Shown here piece after piece: positions 1 to 10,979 of a stretch of DNA of 64,000 nt (position 1 is the stretch's first letter; each line of letters begins with the position of its first letter). The stretch comes from Castor canadensis (Eukaryota; Chordata; Mammalia; Rodentia; Castoridae): contig NC_133390.1 in NCBI RefSeq assembly GCF_047511655.1, forward strand, positions 158,841,583-158,905,582, written 5' to 3'. Made by a program: the position numbers and the translations under genes. Below the pieces are notes generated by a model. It searched no databases and was not told the origin of the DNA. It was given only the letters and a program-made list of their open reading frames with translations.

Positions 1-520
1 GACTTAGGTTTGGGTTGGAAATGTGCTGACTTGGGTGACTGTATATAGTCATCTTGACTGAAATGTGACTTGGGATGGGCTACCTTTGTGGTCTAGCAGA
101 TGCTTACCATGGAAGAATCAGGGTACATCCCTCAAGATGTTTCTCATTAGCTCAGGATCCAGTGCTTCTCATGAGAGCAGTGGTGACCTCCCAGTCTGAG
201 GGGCATAAGGATGAAAGTTCTGGGGTTCAAAAGGGCAGAAGGTTACTTAGATTCTGTAACTTGAAGGATCCTGACTGGTCTTGGGGTGAGAGAGCCTGTA
301 GTTTAGTTCAGGGAGATTGGAAAGCCCAGTCAGTATTAGAGATTTTGCACATATAGGGGCTGGAGTTAGGATGAAGAAAATAAAGTCTGGGGGAACAAGT
401 GAGAGGGAAGCCTCGGGGAAAATAGGCATCCAGGAGTTTAGAGGACACTTACCCTTCCTTCCCACCCCTCTATCCTTGGACCCTGCTCATCAGCCTTTCC
501 ATTCCATGGGCTCTTAACAG
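1..520. other. ACSS2 intron, upstream of the cassette exon
   Basis: No exon or recent repeat is recognised. Short open frames here have no coding character. Confidence 0.6.
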
Positions 521-559
521 GGTAAGCTGAAAGAGAAATCCAAGCGCATTCGGCCCCAG
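521..559 (+). CDS. ACSS2: ACSS2 39-nt cassette exon (13 codons, basic insert)
   Basis: The stretch is preceded by ttaacag and followed by gtatcc, is exactly 39 nt, and reads in phase 0 as [13 protein letters not shown], compatible with the phase-0 start of the exon at 4231. Human ACSS2 is known as 701- and 714-residue isoforms, a 13-residue difference that this exon would supply. The insert is strongly basic and would lie just before the ISWNQG segment. Whether it is spliced in this animal cannot be seen from DNA. Confidence 0.82.
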
Positions 560-3500
560 GTATCCACTTCTGCATTGCCTTGGACACTGTTTCCCTGTGT
601 GCTTATCTGTGTATCTATCTGGTTTTTGTCTGTTTGCCCCATGAGGTGTCTGTCAGACCTGACCCTGTTCCCCTTGATGTCTACACTACTCTGAAGAATT
701 GTGAAATCAAATGTCCATTTCTGTTTCTAGCATAGAACAAGGATCTCAGAGAGGTAGCAACAGATATACCATGTCATTCCTGCTGCCCCAGGTATTTTGT
801 AGAAGAGGGGACCAGGTAACCTGTCAGAAAGCATTTACTATGCACTTATCTGGGACAGGTCCAGAATAGATAGAGGATGGGCAGGTAGAGGAGGTATAGA
901 CACTGACCTTGGGAATTCACCATCAAGTTGGGAAATTAGACATGTATTGCAAATGAAAAAAAAGTTTTATACAGAACAGCAGAGAAGAACAGATTCCCAA
1001 ATACATTTATATACTACTTTGGGATTTATGAACTGCACATAATTCTCTGATATAATTAAGTACTAAATTGAACAAAAGTCACTCTAGATGGTTCTAAGAA
1101 GGGAAATCCATAAGTGGGTGCTTAAAGCAAATCGGTACATAGGAGTGGGCTTGAATCCAAAGACACATTTTTAGCTATAATGACCTTGACTAAGTCACCT
1201 TTCCTCTCTAGGCTTCACTTTATTATCAGTAAAAGAGAGATGGTAATGCATGCTTAAAAGAAAATGGTTTCCCTTCCTAAAACAAAACATAAAGTCCATT
1301 GTTCCTATAAGCTGCACAATCGTCACAGGTTACCGTACTCTTAGTCTGATATGATTAACCTCTTAGGCTAATGGTATATATAAGACCCCTTTTTCTATTG
1401 TTAGTTTTCCTAGGGAAAACTGCTTTTCTTTTAAAACTTAAGCAAGGACCTAAGCCCCTTTTTTGAAGGAGGTCACAAACTTGATGATTTAGAGTATAGA
1501 CTCTGGAGCCAGACAAGCTGGGTTCAAATTCTGGTTCTGTCACCTGCTAGTGTAAGCTTGGGCAAATTATGTAAGCTTTCTTGATTCAGTTTCCTCATCT
1601 GTAAGATAAAGGTATAATTGTATCTACCTTTTAGGGTTTTGTCAATATAAGCAAGGTTCTTGGCATGTAGTGACTACTCAATAAATGTTAGGTGTTATTG
1701 CTTCCTCTTAGCATAACAGGCAGACTGGCATTTCTATAAAGGAGACCAAAAAACAAGTAACAAACTTGTAATTTCTGCTTCAGGCTACAGGCTCCTAGGT
1801 TTTTGTTTCTTGGAGGTGAAAAAATCAGTTACCAAAAAACTAAAGAGCTTAAAAATAGGTTTACAAAGCCCAAGTTTGTTGGTCTGAATATTGCAGTAAA
1901 AGCTGAAACCTTGACAGAACTCCAAACCCCTCCATCCTTACATAATCTTCAAGGGAAGGACTGGAACAGTTTCTAGGTGCCCTCTTCAACCATATCACCT
2001 ATAAACTGCTTCATATTCATCTTCCATACCTGGAAGCTGCCCTACCTTTGGCCCTGGTCCAAAAACAAGGGCCATCTCCTCAATTTGTATTTTAGAGAAT
2101 TGAAACTTTTTCCTGGTTCAAAGCCATGGGCTTCATAGGCACACACCCAATTTATACACCATGTTTGCTTCATAACTGAGCTCATTGTGCTTCCTGATGC
2201 TCCTTATCAACTCTATGCCTAGAGTACCACACCTCCTCCACGTCTCCACATGCACACATACACCCACAAAGGAAACAGTTTTATAAGATTACAGTAGTCC
2301 CCTCATTGCAGAGCCACCGTGATAATTCACAGTACTATAGACTTGTGCCATTTGTACAAAGCAGTGTTAACTTAGTTCTGTTTAAATACATTAATACCCT
2401 CAGCTCAAGTGATCATTTGGCAGGAGAAATAATTATCTATGTGACAACATATACATAAACTCATATAGATCTTTCACTAAAAATTAGGATGTGTTTTATG
2501 CTTGGTAACTTATCTCTCCTTTCTTTTTCTTCTTATTTATAATGTCACCCTCACTTGGACTGGGAGTGTCATTCTTATGATGCTCATATGCCACAAACTA
2601 CAAATTTTCTAGAGTAAGGGTCCTATAGTACAGAAAAAGAGGAGTTGTTAGAGAGTCACCTTCCAATTTATCAAGATACATGTCTAACACTTTGGGATTT
2701 TTTAACCAAATGTGCGCATAATAAATTAGCATATTTACACGTAATAGGGGAATGGCATTTCTCTAACATTACCCTATTTACCTGCCTGCCAGGGCCTTCA
2801 TACAGTCAAGAATCTAATGAATACAAAAGGCTTTCACATAGCTAAAGCAAACCCCAAATGTCATCACACCCTTAAATTTATTTCCCAGTGATCACTGCAC
2901 ATATCCCATCTCTTCTGACATTCATCAGTCTTTTTTTTCCACATCACCCTAATCCCACCCCCTGAGACAATCCAAGGTTTGATGTTTATTAGATAGTATC
3001 TTTCTCTCTTGATGTTTCCAGAATTCTTTGAGATTATCAAGGGAAAAAATGACTATTCTCATTTTTAAAAAGGACTTGAGGTAGAGTGACTTGCCCAAGG
3101 TCATATAGTTAGAAGGTGATGAAATTCATGTTAAAATTCAGTGCAATTTTTTGACAAATTCAGGGAATCTAATTTCACCCAACAGAGGGTAGATTTAAAA
3201 AAAACAAACTTGTGTTCCAGGAAAGGAAAATAGTTTTAAAGAAGAGTTAAGAAAAATTTCAGGGTGACAGATCCAGAAGTCATTATCGAAGGCAATCAGG
3301 CATATGGGGATATTTCTGTCCTGGAACAAATCCTCCTTGCTCCTTCTATTAGCAAAGGCCTGCTGCATGGAACCTGTCTCCATGAGCAGAATTGCTATGA
3401 GAAACCCCATTGGTATCTGTGCTATAAAGGCAGGAGAGAACCTCCAGAAATGGAGGACATGTAGGAAAAATGCTTGAACCAAGATCTTTTGATTTCTTTC

Positions 3501-6500
3501 ACTACTAACTAACAGAGTCAAGAGCTCACCTCACTTGCAGACTCTGACTAATTTTGCTTATCTAAATTGTATGGTGTCCGCATCCCTACTGATAAGTCAC
3601 TAGTCCCGTCATACATATGTGTGTATGTAGGCTGTGTGTTCATAGTTATTTATCCAACAAAAACTTACTAAATGTCTGTTGAGTATCAGGAACTTTACTA
3701 GGTATTGGGGATGTTGGGGGGGGTGGGGACAGACAGACAAGCCATTACCCTCCTGGAGGTCACTATCTAGTTGGGGAAGATAGTAATCAAGTAAATGATC
3801 AAATAAAATTACAAAAAATAGATACTATGTGGGAAAGAAACATGATGCTGTGATTAATAATAATTAATATCGGGTGGGGTGATGTCAGATACTGGTTCAG
3901 GAAATCCTTTTTAAGAAAGTGACACTTCAGCTGAGAACTGAAGAATGAGAAGAAACCAAACAAGGAAACCTCCTGAGCCTATGGCCAGGCGAATGAAGTT
4001 CTGGGGTAGAGACAGAGCAAGGATGGCAGCTGGAAGTACCTAGGAAGCCTGCTGTTCTGCTTCTTTTCTCTCTGTCCCATTCTATCCCTGCAGGGCCCTC
4101 CTTCCCTTTCTGAACCTCCACCTACCAGTCCTGCCCCACCCTTCCAGATGCCAGGTAGGGGTGTCTCTCGTACTCATCTTGAGTTATTCACAGTTCTTCC
4201 CTGCCAATTCCTATCTTCCTTTCTCTGCAGATCTCCTGGAATCAAGGGATTGACTTATGGTGGCATGAGCTCATGCAAGAGGCAGGGGATGAGTTTGAGC
4301 CTGAGTGGTGTGATGCTGAGGACCCCCTCTTTATCCTATACACCAGTGGTTCCACAGGCAAACCCAAGGCAAGTGTATATATGTCTATTGTGTAGTGGTA
4401 AGAAGTGAGTTTCTGAGGAAGCATGTAATGACAGGAATTTTATTCTAAAATCCTGAATTTCAAAAACGTCAAATTACCTTTTCTAAATAAACTAGTATCT
4501 AAATCCTCAGTCACTAGATGGTGAGACCCAGAGTAAGACAAGTTAGGTAGGGGTTTTCATAGTGCCCAGAAGGTAAAGATGAGTCCATGTGGGTGATATG
4601 GGTGCTCCTTTCCCATTCCCACATGCTTGGTTAAAAAGAGAGTTGTCCTGCCAACTCAAGACCAAGGGTGGGCACAGGGATCTTTTCTGGGCTTCTAAGA
4701 CCATAGCTCTTCAGTTCCTTCTTCATGGCACACTAACATCTAGTTCCCTACTAGGGCACAGTGTGGGAGCTGGAAACATTTAAGAAACCTTGGACTCTTC
4801 CATTGAAAGCTGTGTTACTCTACCTTCTATCCACCCCATCCCTAAGTTCATTCCTCAATGGGCCTTTAGAAACACAATTTTGGCCTCTCTTTCCTAGGGA
4901 CCGGGTAGGGATGGCATAAGCAAAGGGAATTCTTTTTTTTTTTTTTTTTCAATTACTGACAATTGTGTAATTGAGTGCATGGACACAAATACATAGCAAA
5001 GACTATTAGATTTGAGTGGCCTAGAAGTGTTTATGTGTATGTGAGTGATGTGGAGGTCCAGAAAGGCAATCTGAGGGTGTGGATGGGAGTGATAGACTTC
5101 TTATGCATGTGTGATATCAGAGGTGTGATAAAAGAGATGAAAGAGAGACAGATGCTGTAAAATGAGTGCTGGCAGTGGCAGAACCTCTAAGAAGGGTCTT
5201 CTTCCAGCTCTGCCCAGCATTTGTTGGTCAGTGGAGGTGGGTGCAAGGCTCCAATCTGAGACCCTGTTCTTCACAACAGGGTGTGGTACACACAGTTGGG
5301 GGCTACATGCTCTATGTGGCTACAACCTTCAAGTATGTATTTGACTTCCACCCGGAGGATGTGTTTTGGTGCACAGCAGACATTGGCTGGATCACTGGCC
5401 ATTCTTATGTCACCTATGGGCCACTGGCCAACGGTGCCACCAGTGTTTTGGTAAGAAGGGAGCTGGGACATGGACAAGATTATCCTGGGTGATTGCCTCC
5501 TAAGGTTACTTAGTCCAGAGATAGAGGTTTCCTGGAGAAAGAGGAGTCCTGAAGGAGTTGTATGTCCTGACAAGAGCTCTTTTGGCTCATCTGGTCAGGA
5601 GGTAGAGAATGGTTGGTCAGAAAGGGAAAGATACTGAACTTGGTGGGGGGCAGTAGGGGATAGAATAGAAAGAAGGACTATTGGGAAGGGCCTGGAATGA
5701 CCAGATTTCACTGGGGTCAGTTTGAGGGGATCCCCACATACCCAGATGTGAGCCGCCTGTGGAGCATTGTGGACAAATACAAGGTGACCAAGTTCTACAC
5801 AGCACCCACAGCCATCCGTCTGCTCATGAAGTTTGGAGATGAGCCTGTCACCAAGTGAGACCCTCTCCCCAGTTGCTGTCCCCTGGGTATCCTTCAGAGC
5901 TGGGTGCTGCCCTTTGTAAAGTTTCTTCCTATTATCTCAGCTCCCTGACCTGGATTAGGGGAGGGAGCAAGAGAAGAGCTGGGACACATGTATTTTGCTT
6001 CCAGTCATACTCAGAACTTTCTTTCACTCCCCTGCCAAGGCATAGCCGGGCATCCTTGCAGGTGCTAGGCACAGTGGGTGAGCCTATCAATCCTGAGGCC
6101 TGGCTATGGTATCACAGAGTGGTAGGGGCCCAGCGTTGCCCCATCGTGGACACCTTCTGGCAAACAGAGACAGTGAGTCACAGATTAAGAAGGCTGGGCT
6201 AAGGGACAATGTGGGAAGACTGACTAAAACACCTGACCTCTGATTTCCACAGGGTGGCCACATGTTGACACCCCTCCCTGGTGCCATACCCATGAAACCT
6301 GGTTCTGCAGTAAGTGAAACTCCCCTGTGGTTCTGGGCTTGACAGAAATAGGGTCTTCGGACATTTGACCTATTAGAGAGTAGGGAACTGGACTGATATG
6401 AGAAATTTAGGACTCTGGGATTCTTGGGGATTTGCGTCAGGGTTGCCTCATTCCTTTTCTTGAGTTCTCTTCCATTTGCTTTTAGTCCTTCCCATTCTTT

Positions 6501-9500
6501 GGTGTAGCTCCTGCAATCCTGAATGAATCTGGAGAAGAGTTGGAAGGTGAAGCTGAAGGTTACCTGGTGAGGCCCTGGCTCTTGGAGGTCTTTGAGGAGA
6601 AGGGAAAAGGGTCCACTAAGGATACTTTGCTTCAGCGTTTATAACCTAATCTTTCCTGATAGCTACTTAGGACTGATGTTCCACAGTTGAGGGGTCTGTC
6701 CTCTCCTGAAAGACCTCAGGGAAAATCTTTCTATATGTTTTGCCTGCATCTCTGCCTCTTGGTACATAAGGTTCTTAAGGGCCTTTTAAAAATCTATACA
6801 AAGATTCCCAGAGGTACTTTTTTGGGCTAGGAAGACTTGTCTTAATTCTTCCTTTGACAAACATTCTAGAGAAAAAAGGCTTCATAATATAGTAGACATC
6901 CGTTTAGGCTCTGAAATCAGCCTGCCTATGTTCAAATCCTGATTCTAACTCTTCTGTATCTCAGAGAAGTTAACAAATGCCTTTGAACCTAAACATTTTC
7001 GTTCATAAAACTGGGATATAATGGTACATTAAATTAGATAATCCATACAAAGAAATTAACTTCGAACCTAGCAGTTAGTACTCAATAAATGTTAGCTGCT
7101 CTAATTTTGTTATAGAAAATTACCCCTATAGATAATACCAGTCCTGCCTCCAAGATCACACCCATTTCACTTTTCCAAGATCAAATTGGTAACAGGCAGG
7201 ACTTGAATCTGGGCCTTCTGACTTAGCTTAGAATTCTGTGCATCCCATCAGTCTGCTGCCACAGAATGTTGTTGATTGGAAAATACACATTTACTTATGT
7301 TTTCTTCTTTTGTATGACTGTTTTCATTAACATTATACTGGATATGCTTTCCCAAGAGTTTACCCAAAAAGAACTCAAATTTACTAAATGCTTATCACTA
7401 ACAGAAGACTTTGCTAGGTAATTTCCACATACTAATTTAATACTCACAATAACTTTAGAAGACAGAAATTATTTTCTCTGATTGACATCTGAGGGTCCTG
7501 AAATTTAGAGAAATAATGTCACTTTCCTGAAGTCACACAGTTAGTAGGTGACAGGATTCCAAGCCAGGATAATCCATCTCTAAAGCCTGTCTTACTTCTC
7601 AGATTGGCTTCCTGTGAGACAGCCTAACAGATGTGATTATTGTCTGTGTCTTCTTCACTCCCCAGGTGTTCAAGCAGCCCTGGCCAGGAATCATGCGCAC
7701 AGTTTATGGCAACCACACACGCTTTGAAACCACCTACTTTAAGAAGTTCCCTGGGTACTATGTGACAGGAGATGGTGAGCCTTGCCTATCCTGGCCCCAT
7801 ACCTCTTCCTAAGACATGTACCTTCACTTTCCATTCCAGAAGAGATGGTTAAGGGTGAAGATGAAAGAACATGTCTGCATGTCAGTGTCTTATCCAGGCA
7901 GATATATAGAGCACACTGTAAGAATAGGAATGAGTGCTGCAGGAAAGGTCTCAGGATAGTACCATCTGAAATCAGATACGCAAAGAAAGAGGGTTTTTTC
8001 TTTTTGTAGTACTGGTGTTTGAACTCAGGGCTTTGTGCTTACTAGGCAGGTGCTCTACCACTTGAACCATACCACTAGCCCTCTTGCTCTTGTGTTGACA
8101 GAGATATGGCCATGTAGCAGTGTGTATTACCATGTCATTTGTGTCCCCATGGTTGGAGCCTGTTTGCCCATCTATCAGTCTAGTCATTCATAAATATTTG
8201 TTGAGCCCCTGCTATGCCCAGGCACTGACCTAATAAGCACAGGGGTATTACCATGAACAACATAGACAAGGTCTCTGCTTTCATGGGGTTTGCATTCTAG
8301 TAAGGAGGAAGACAGACAATCAACCCAACAAATAAGCTAATTTTAAATAGAAATAAGTGCTATGAAGAAAATAATGTGCTAAAGAAGGTCTTCAGGGATG
8401 GCTACTGTTCACAAGATGGTCAGAGAAGGTTTCTCTGAAGTAACATTTGAACAGACACCTGAGGGGTGAAAAGAAACCAGGCAGAGGGAAATCTAGAATA
8501 AGAGTGTTGAATGCAGGGGAAACAAACTTGAAATATGTAAGGATTGGACTAAAGCCTATGTGGCTGGAGTGTAATGAGCACAGGGAAGATTACATGAAAC
8601 TTGGAGAGGTAGATGATATCAGGTATTGTGGACCATGGTAAGCAGTCTGTATTTTATTCACAGTATAGTAGAAGACCTGTATGGGCTTTAACAGAATAAT
8701 AAGAACTAATTTCCGGTTTAGAAAATAACTGCCTGAGTTATAGAAAATAGACGATGGGTTTAGTAGTTATTTATTGCTGTGGAACAAATTATCTTCAAAG
8801 TTGCCAGCTTAAAATAACACATATTATTTCACATAGTTTCTGAGGATCAGGATCTGACAGCACCTCAGCTGAAAGGTTTTAAGCATGGTCCCTCATGTAT
8901 TATAGTCAAGCTGTTAGGGATTGTAGTCATCTGAAGATCTGACTGAGCTTGGAGGATCAGCTTCCACAGTTCCTCATTACCTGGACCTCTCCACAGAGTT
9001 ACTTACAACATGGTAGCTAACTTCCCCCAGAGCAAATGGTCTGAGAGAATACACCAAGATGGAAATCAAAGTGTCTTCTATAACCTAACCTCATTAGTAG
9101 CATCCCATTATTTCTACCACATTCTGGTGATTACATAGCCTAATCCTATTCAATGAAAAAGAGAACTATGAAAGGCTATTAAATACTAGGAGGTGGAGAT
9201 CAGTGGATCTATCTTGGAGACTGGCTGCCACAGTAGGCAAGAGTAGAAGCAGAAGACTTGTTAGAAGGCTACTACATTGGATGTGGCAGCTTGGTAATGT
9301 AGATTATGTATTCTACTGTGGGCATTTACTATGTTGTATGTTTCTTCCAGGCTGCCGGCGGGACCAGGATGGCTATTACTGGATCACTGGCAGAACTGAT
9401 GACATGCTTAATGTATCTGGTGAGGGCTCTGACCCTCTTCCATCTCATTAGCTTGGCAACTCCCAGACAAAGCCTTCCAAGAGTGCTAGGGCTGTCCTTT

Positions 9501-10979
9501 GTATGGCATGTGGCATTTAGTTCTGGGGCCCAGGTTTTGAAGGAAGAGTGATGAGCACTGGAATGTGCCTAGAAGAGAGGATCCAGGGTGGTGAGGTGAC
9601 TGAAAGCATGCCATGTGAGGAAGGAAGGACCTTCCCCATTTGACCAGACCAGGTCTTCCCTGTGGGTATAGATGAAGCAAGGGCTGAGATCTCTCTCATT
9701 GCATTTCCTTTCTCCTGACAAGGGCATCTGCTAAGTACAGCAGAGGTGGAGTCAGCACTTATGGAACATGAGGCTGTGGCAGAAGCAGCTGTGGTGGGCC
9801 ACCCGCATCCTGTGAAGGGTGAATGCCTCTACTGCTTTGTCACACTGTGCGATGGCCACACCTTCAACCCCACCCTCACTGAGGAGCTCAAGAAACAGAG
9901 TGAGGAGCCTCCTGGGCAGGGACTGCAAGTTATTGAGGAGGGGCTGCACAAGCTGTTCCCCAAACCATGAACAGATCCTAGGGGGTCCCATGAACTGACA
10001 TTTCTTCCCACTCAGTCTCCACTAAGATAATAATAATAGCAACATTTTTAGAATACTTTCTCTGTGCCACCACTGGGTACAGTACTTTGAATGCATTATC
10101 CTATCTAATTCCTATAATCAATTATGTGAAAAAGATCCTATTGTTATTCTAGAAACCTCAGACACAGAGAAGTTAAACCTCTTACTCAAGGCTATACTTT
10201 TAGAAAGATGGGATTTAAACTCTAGCAGGGTGATTCTAGAGCCAAAGGGGTTATGATAAAACAAGAGGATAAAGAGATTGTTAAAAGGGGGGAAAAGAAA
10301 AAAAAGGGTGTGTGTGTGTGAGTGAATCTGAGAATGACTCTGTAGGCAGGGCTTTGAAGAGGAAGCAAGTGGGGAACAGCTCTACCTTGACTTTTGAGAG
10401 TCTAGCTAAAGAAGTGCTTGATGATTTGGTTACAGTTAGAGAAAAGATTGGCCCCATTGCCACACCAGACTACATCCAGAATGCACCTGGCTTGCCTAAA
10501 ACCCGCTCAGGTATGTCCAGGGGCCTGTAAGGATTGGGATGGGCTGAGGCCCAATGGTGGTGGAGTATGTGGATTAAAGTCCTTGGCAGGAGTTGGGCAC
10601 GCGTGGCTCATGCTTGTTATCATAGCCACTCAGAAGGCAGCAATCAGGAGGATCACAATTTGAAGCCAGCCTGGGCAAACAGCTCTCAAGACCCTATCTC
10701 AAAAAACCCTTCACAAAAAATAGGACTGGTGGAGTGGTGAAGGCCCTGAGTTCAAGCCCCAGTACTGCAAAAAAAAAAGAAAAAAAGTCCTTGGCAGGGC
10801 TGGGATGGCTCATTGTTGTCACCAAATAACCAGAGTCCTGTGGTCCCCTAGGGAAAATCATGAGACGAGTGCTCCGGAAGATTGCTCAGAATGACCATGA
10901 CCTGGGGGACACGTCTACAGTGGCTGACCCATCTGTCATCAGTTACCTCTTCAGCCACCGCTGCCTGACCATCCAGTGA
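521..10979 (+). CDS. ACSS2: Acetyl-CoA synthetase, cytosolic/nuclear (3' part of gene, 11 constitutive exons plus one cassette exon)
   Basis: The enzyme ligates acetate to CoA using ATP (via acetyl-AMP) in cytosol and nucleus. Constitutive exons are 4231-4368, 5280-5450, 5721-5854, 6040-6172, 6253-6309, 6486-6566, 7666-7774, 9351-9419, 9723-9899, 10436-10510 and 10852-10979; phases join without a break into 423 residues plus stop, which would be residues 279-701 by human numbering. Visible motifs are the AMP-binding loop [11 protein letters not shown], the [10 protein letters not shown] segment, [10 protein letters not shown], the TGD motif, the hinge [11 protein letters not shown] and the C-terminal PKTRSGK with the catalytic lysine at 661. 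The [14 protein letters not shown] segment matches the described nuclear-localisation region, with Ser659 and Lys661 present. Exons encoding the N-terminal 278 residues lie upstream of the window. All introns are GT-AG except the one after 4368, which has a GC donor. GSS follows tail to tail. Identity is recalled from the family, not from a search. Confidence 0.97.
1482..1700 (+). repeat. MIR SINE, nearly full length
   Basis: It follows the MIR order: an actctggagccag-like start, a gggttcaaat-type core, a cagtttcctcatctgtaa segment and a tcaataaatgtta end. The rest of the 560-4230 intron has no exon; a poorer MIR piece lies near 1170-1250. Confidence 0.85.
3640..3975 (-). repeat. L2 LINE 3' fragment
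   Basis: Plus strand shows the reverse complement of the L2 tail (accaggcactgt/gggatac/acagacaagcc-type order, degraded), continuing into the aggcctctctgag-like part. Confidence 0.6.
4231..4368 (+). CDS. ACSS2: ACSS2 exon: [16 protein letters not shown] ... [10 protein letters not shown]
   Basis: 46 codons, phase 0 at both ends, residues ~279-324. It carries most of the AMP-binding loop ([10 protein letters not shown], the final G in the next exon). Acceptor ttctctgcag; the donor reads AAG|GCAAGT, a GC donor in otherwise strong consensus context. Confidence 0.95.
5280..5450 (+). CDS. ACSS2: ACSS2 exon: [10 protein letters not shown] ... GATSVL
   Basis: 57 codons, phase 0, residues ~325-381. 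It includes [15 protein letters not shown], typical of acetyl-CoA synthetases. Acceptor cacaacag, donor gtaaga. Confidence 0.96.
5721..5854 (+). CDS. ACSS2: ACSS2 exon: [14 protein letters not shown] ... GDEPVT(K)
   Basis: 134 nt, starts in phase 0 and ends with two bases of a lysine codon completed by the next exon. Acceptor ggggtcag, donor gtgaga. Confidence 0.95.
6040..6172 (+). CDS. ACSS2: ACSS2 exon: [15 protein letters not shown] ... DTFWQTET
   Basis: 133 nt; the first base completes the split lysine. It carries the [12 protein letters not shown] segment and DTFWQTET, the core motif contacting adenylate in this superfamily. Donor gtgagt. Confidence 0.95.
6253..6309 (+). CDS. ACSS2: ACSS2 exon: [19 protein letters not shown]
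   Basis: 57 nt, 19 codons, phase 0. Acceptor tttccacag, donor gtaagt. Confidence 0.95.
6486..6566 (+). CDS. ACSS2: ACSS2 exon: [12 protein letters not shown] ... EGEAEGYL
   Basis: 81 nt, 27 codons, phase 0. Acceptor gcttttag, donor gtgagg. The following ~1.1-kb intron holds MIR fragments. Confidence 0.95.
6885..7100 (+). repeat. MIR SINE
   Basis: Order of MIR segments from the ctctgaaatcagcctg core to ctcaataaatgttagct. Confidence 0.75.
7370..7600 (-). repeat. MIR SINE, antisense
   Basis: Reverse-complement MIR signature with gaagtcacacagttagtagg. Confidence 0.65.
7666..7774 (+). CDS. ACSS2: ACSS2 exon: [15 protein letters not shown] ... GYYVTGD
   Basis: 109 nt, starts in phase 0 and ends after the first base of a glycine codon. 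It contains the conserved YYVTGD motif whose aspartate contacts the ribose of AMP in the family. Acceptor actccccag, donor gtgagc. Confidence 0.95.
7994..8082 (-). mobile_element. ID-like tRNA-derived SINE
   Basis: Plus strand reads T-run, tactggtgtttgaactcagg, ctaggcaggtgctctaccac, then accactagcc, the reverse complement of the local ID unit with pol III A and B boxes. Confidence 0.85.
8180..8700 (-). repeat. L2 LINE 3' fragment
   Basis: Reverse complement of the L2 end: cattcataaatatttgttga, gcactgacc, gacaaggtctctgc, catggggtttgcattctagt, then the aggtttctctgaagtaac part. Confidence 0.8.
8755..9165. repeat. Ancient MaLR/MLT-like LTR fragment
   Basis: Starts ttattgctgtggaacaaatt and continues with an arrangement reminiscent of old mammalian LTRs (ttaaaataacac, ctgaggatcagg). 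Family uncertain. Confidence 0.4.
9351..9419 (+). CDS. ACSS2: ACSS2 exon: hinge segment [23 protein letters not shown]
   Basis: 69 nt, split codons at both ends. It encodes the hinge motif around which the C-terminal domain rotates between half-reactions. The residue after GR is Thr (codon ACT) where I expect Ile. Acceptor tttcttccag, donor gtgagg. Confidence 0.95.
9723..9899 (+). CDS. ACSS2: ACSS2 exon: [22 protein letters not shown] ... ELKKQ
   Basis: 177 nt encoding the first part of the mobile C-terminal domain. Reading through the donor gtgagg reaches an in-frame TGA at 9968, so retention of this intron would truncate the protein. Confidence 0.95.
10022..10245 (-). repeat. MIR SINE, antisense
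   Basis: Begins just after the ACSS2 exon in the intron 9900-10435; segments ataataataatagcaac to cagggtgattctagagcc match reversed MIR. Confidence 0.7.
10436..10510 (+). CDS. ACSS2: ACSS2 exon: [24 protein letters not shown]
   Basis: 75 nt with split codons at both ends. It ends on the serine that is residue 659 when counted back from the stop, the position described as an AMPK site. Acceptor ggttacag, donor gtatgt. Confidence 0.95.
10591..10783 (+). mobile_element. B1-ID dimeric SINE with 15-bp target-site duplication
   Basis: A 7SL-like left part (gttgggcacgcgtggctcat, gcctgggcaaacag) is joined to a tRNA-like right part (ggactggtggag, gagttcaagccccagtac) with an A-rich tail. The direct repeat aaagtccttggcagg flanks it at 10576-10590 and 10784-10798, so this is an intact, fairly recent insertion in the last ACSS2 intron. 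Confidence 0.93.
10852..10979 (+). CDS. ACSS2: ACSS2 last coding exon: [13 protein letters not shown] ... CLTIQ, stop
   Basis: 128 nt ending in TGA at 10977-10979. It starts with the Gly-Lys of the catalytic C-terminal lysine motif; that lysine is residue 661 if the protein has 701 residues. Acceptor gtcccctag. Confidence 0.96.

Noticed and set aside
9900-9970. Alternative ACSS2 C-terminus reading through the donor at 9900 to a TGA at 9968
   Set aside because: The donor gtgagg is good and the downstream exons restore the conserved C-terminal domain with the catalytic lysine; read-through is intron retention at best.
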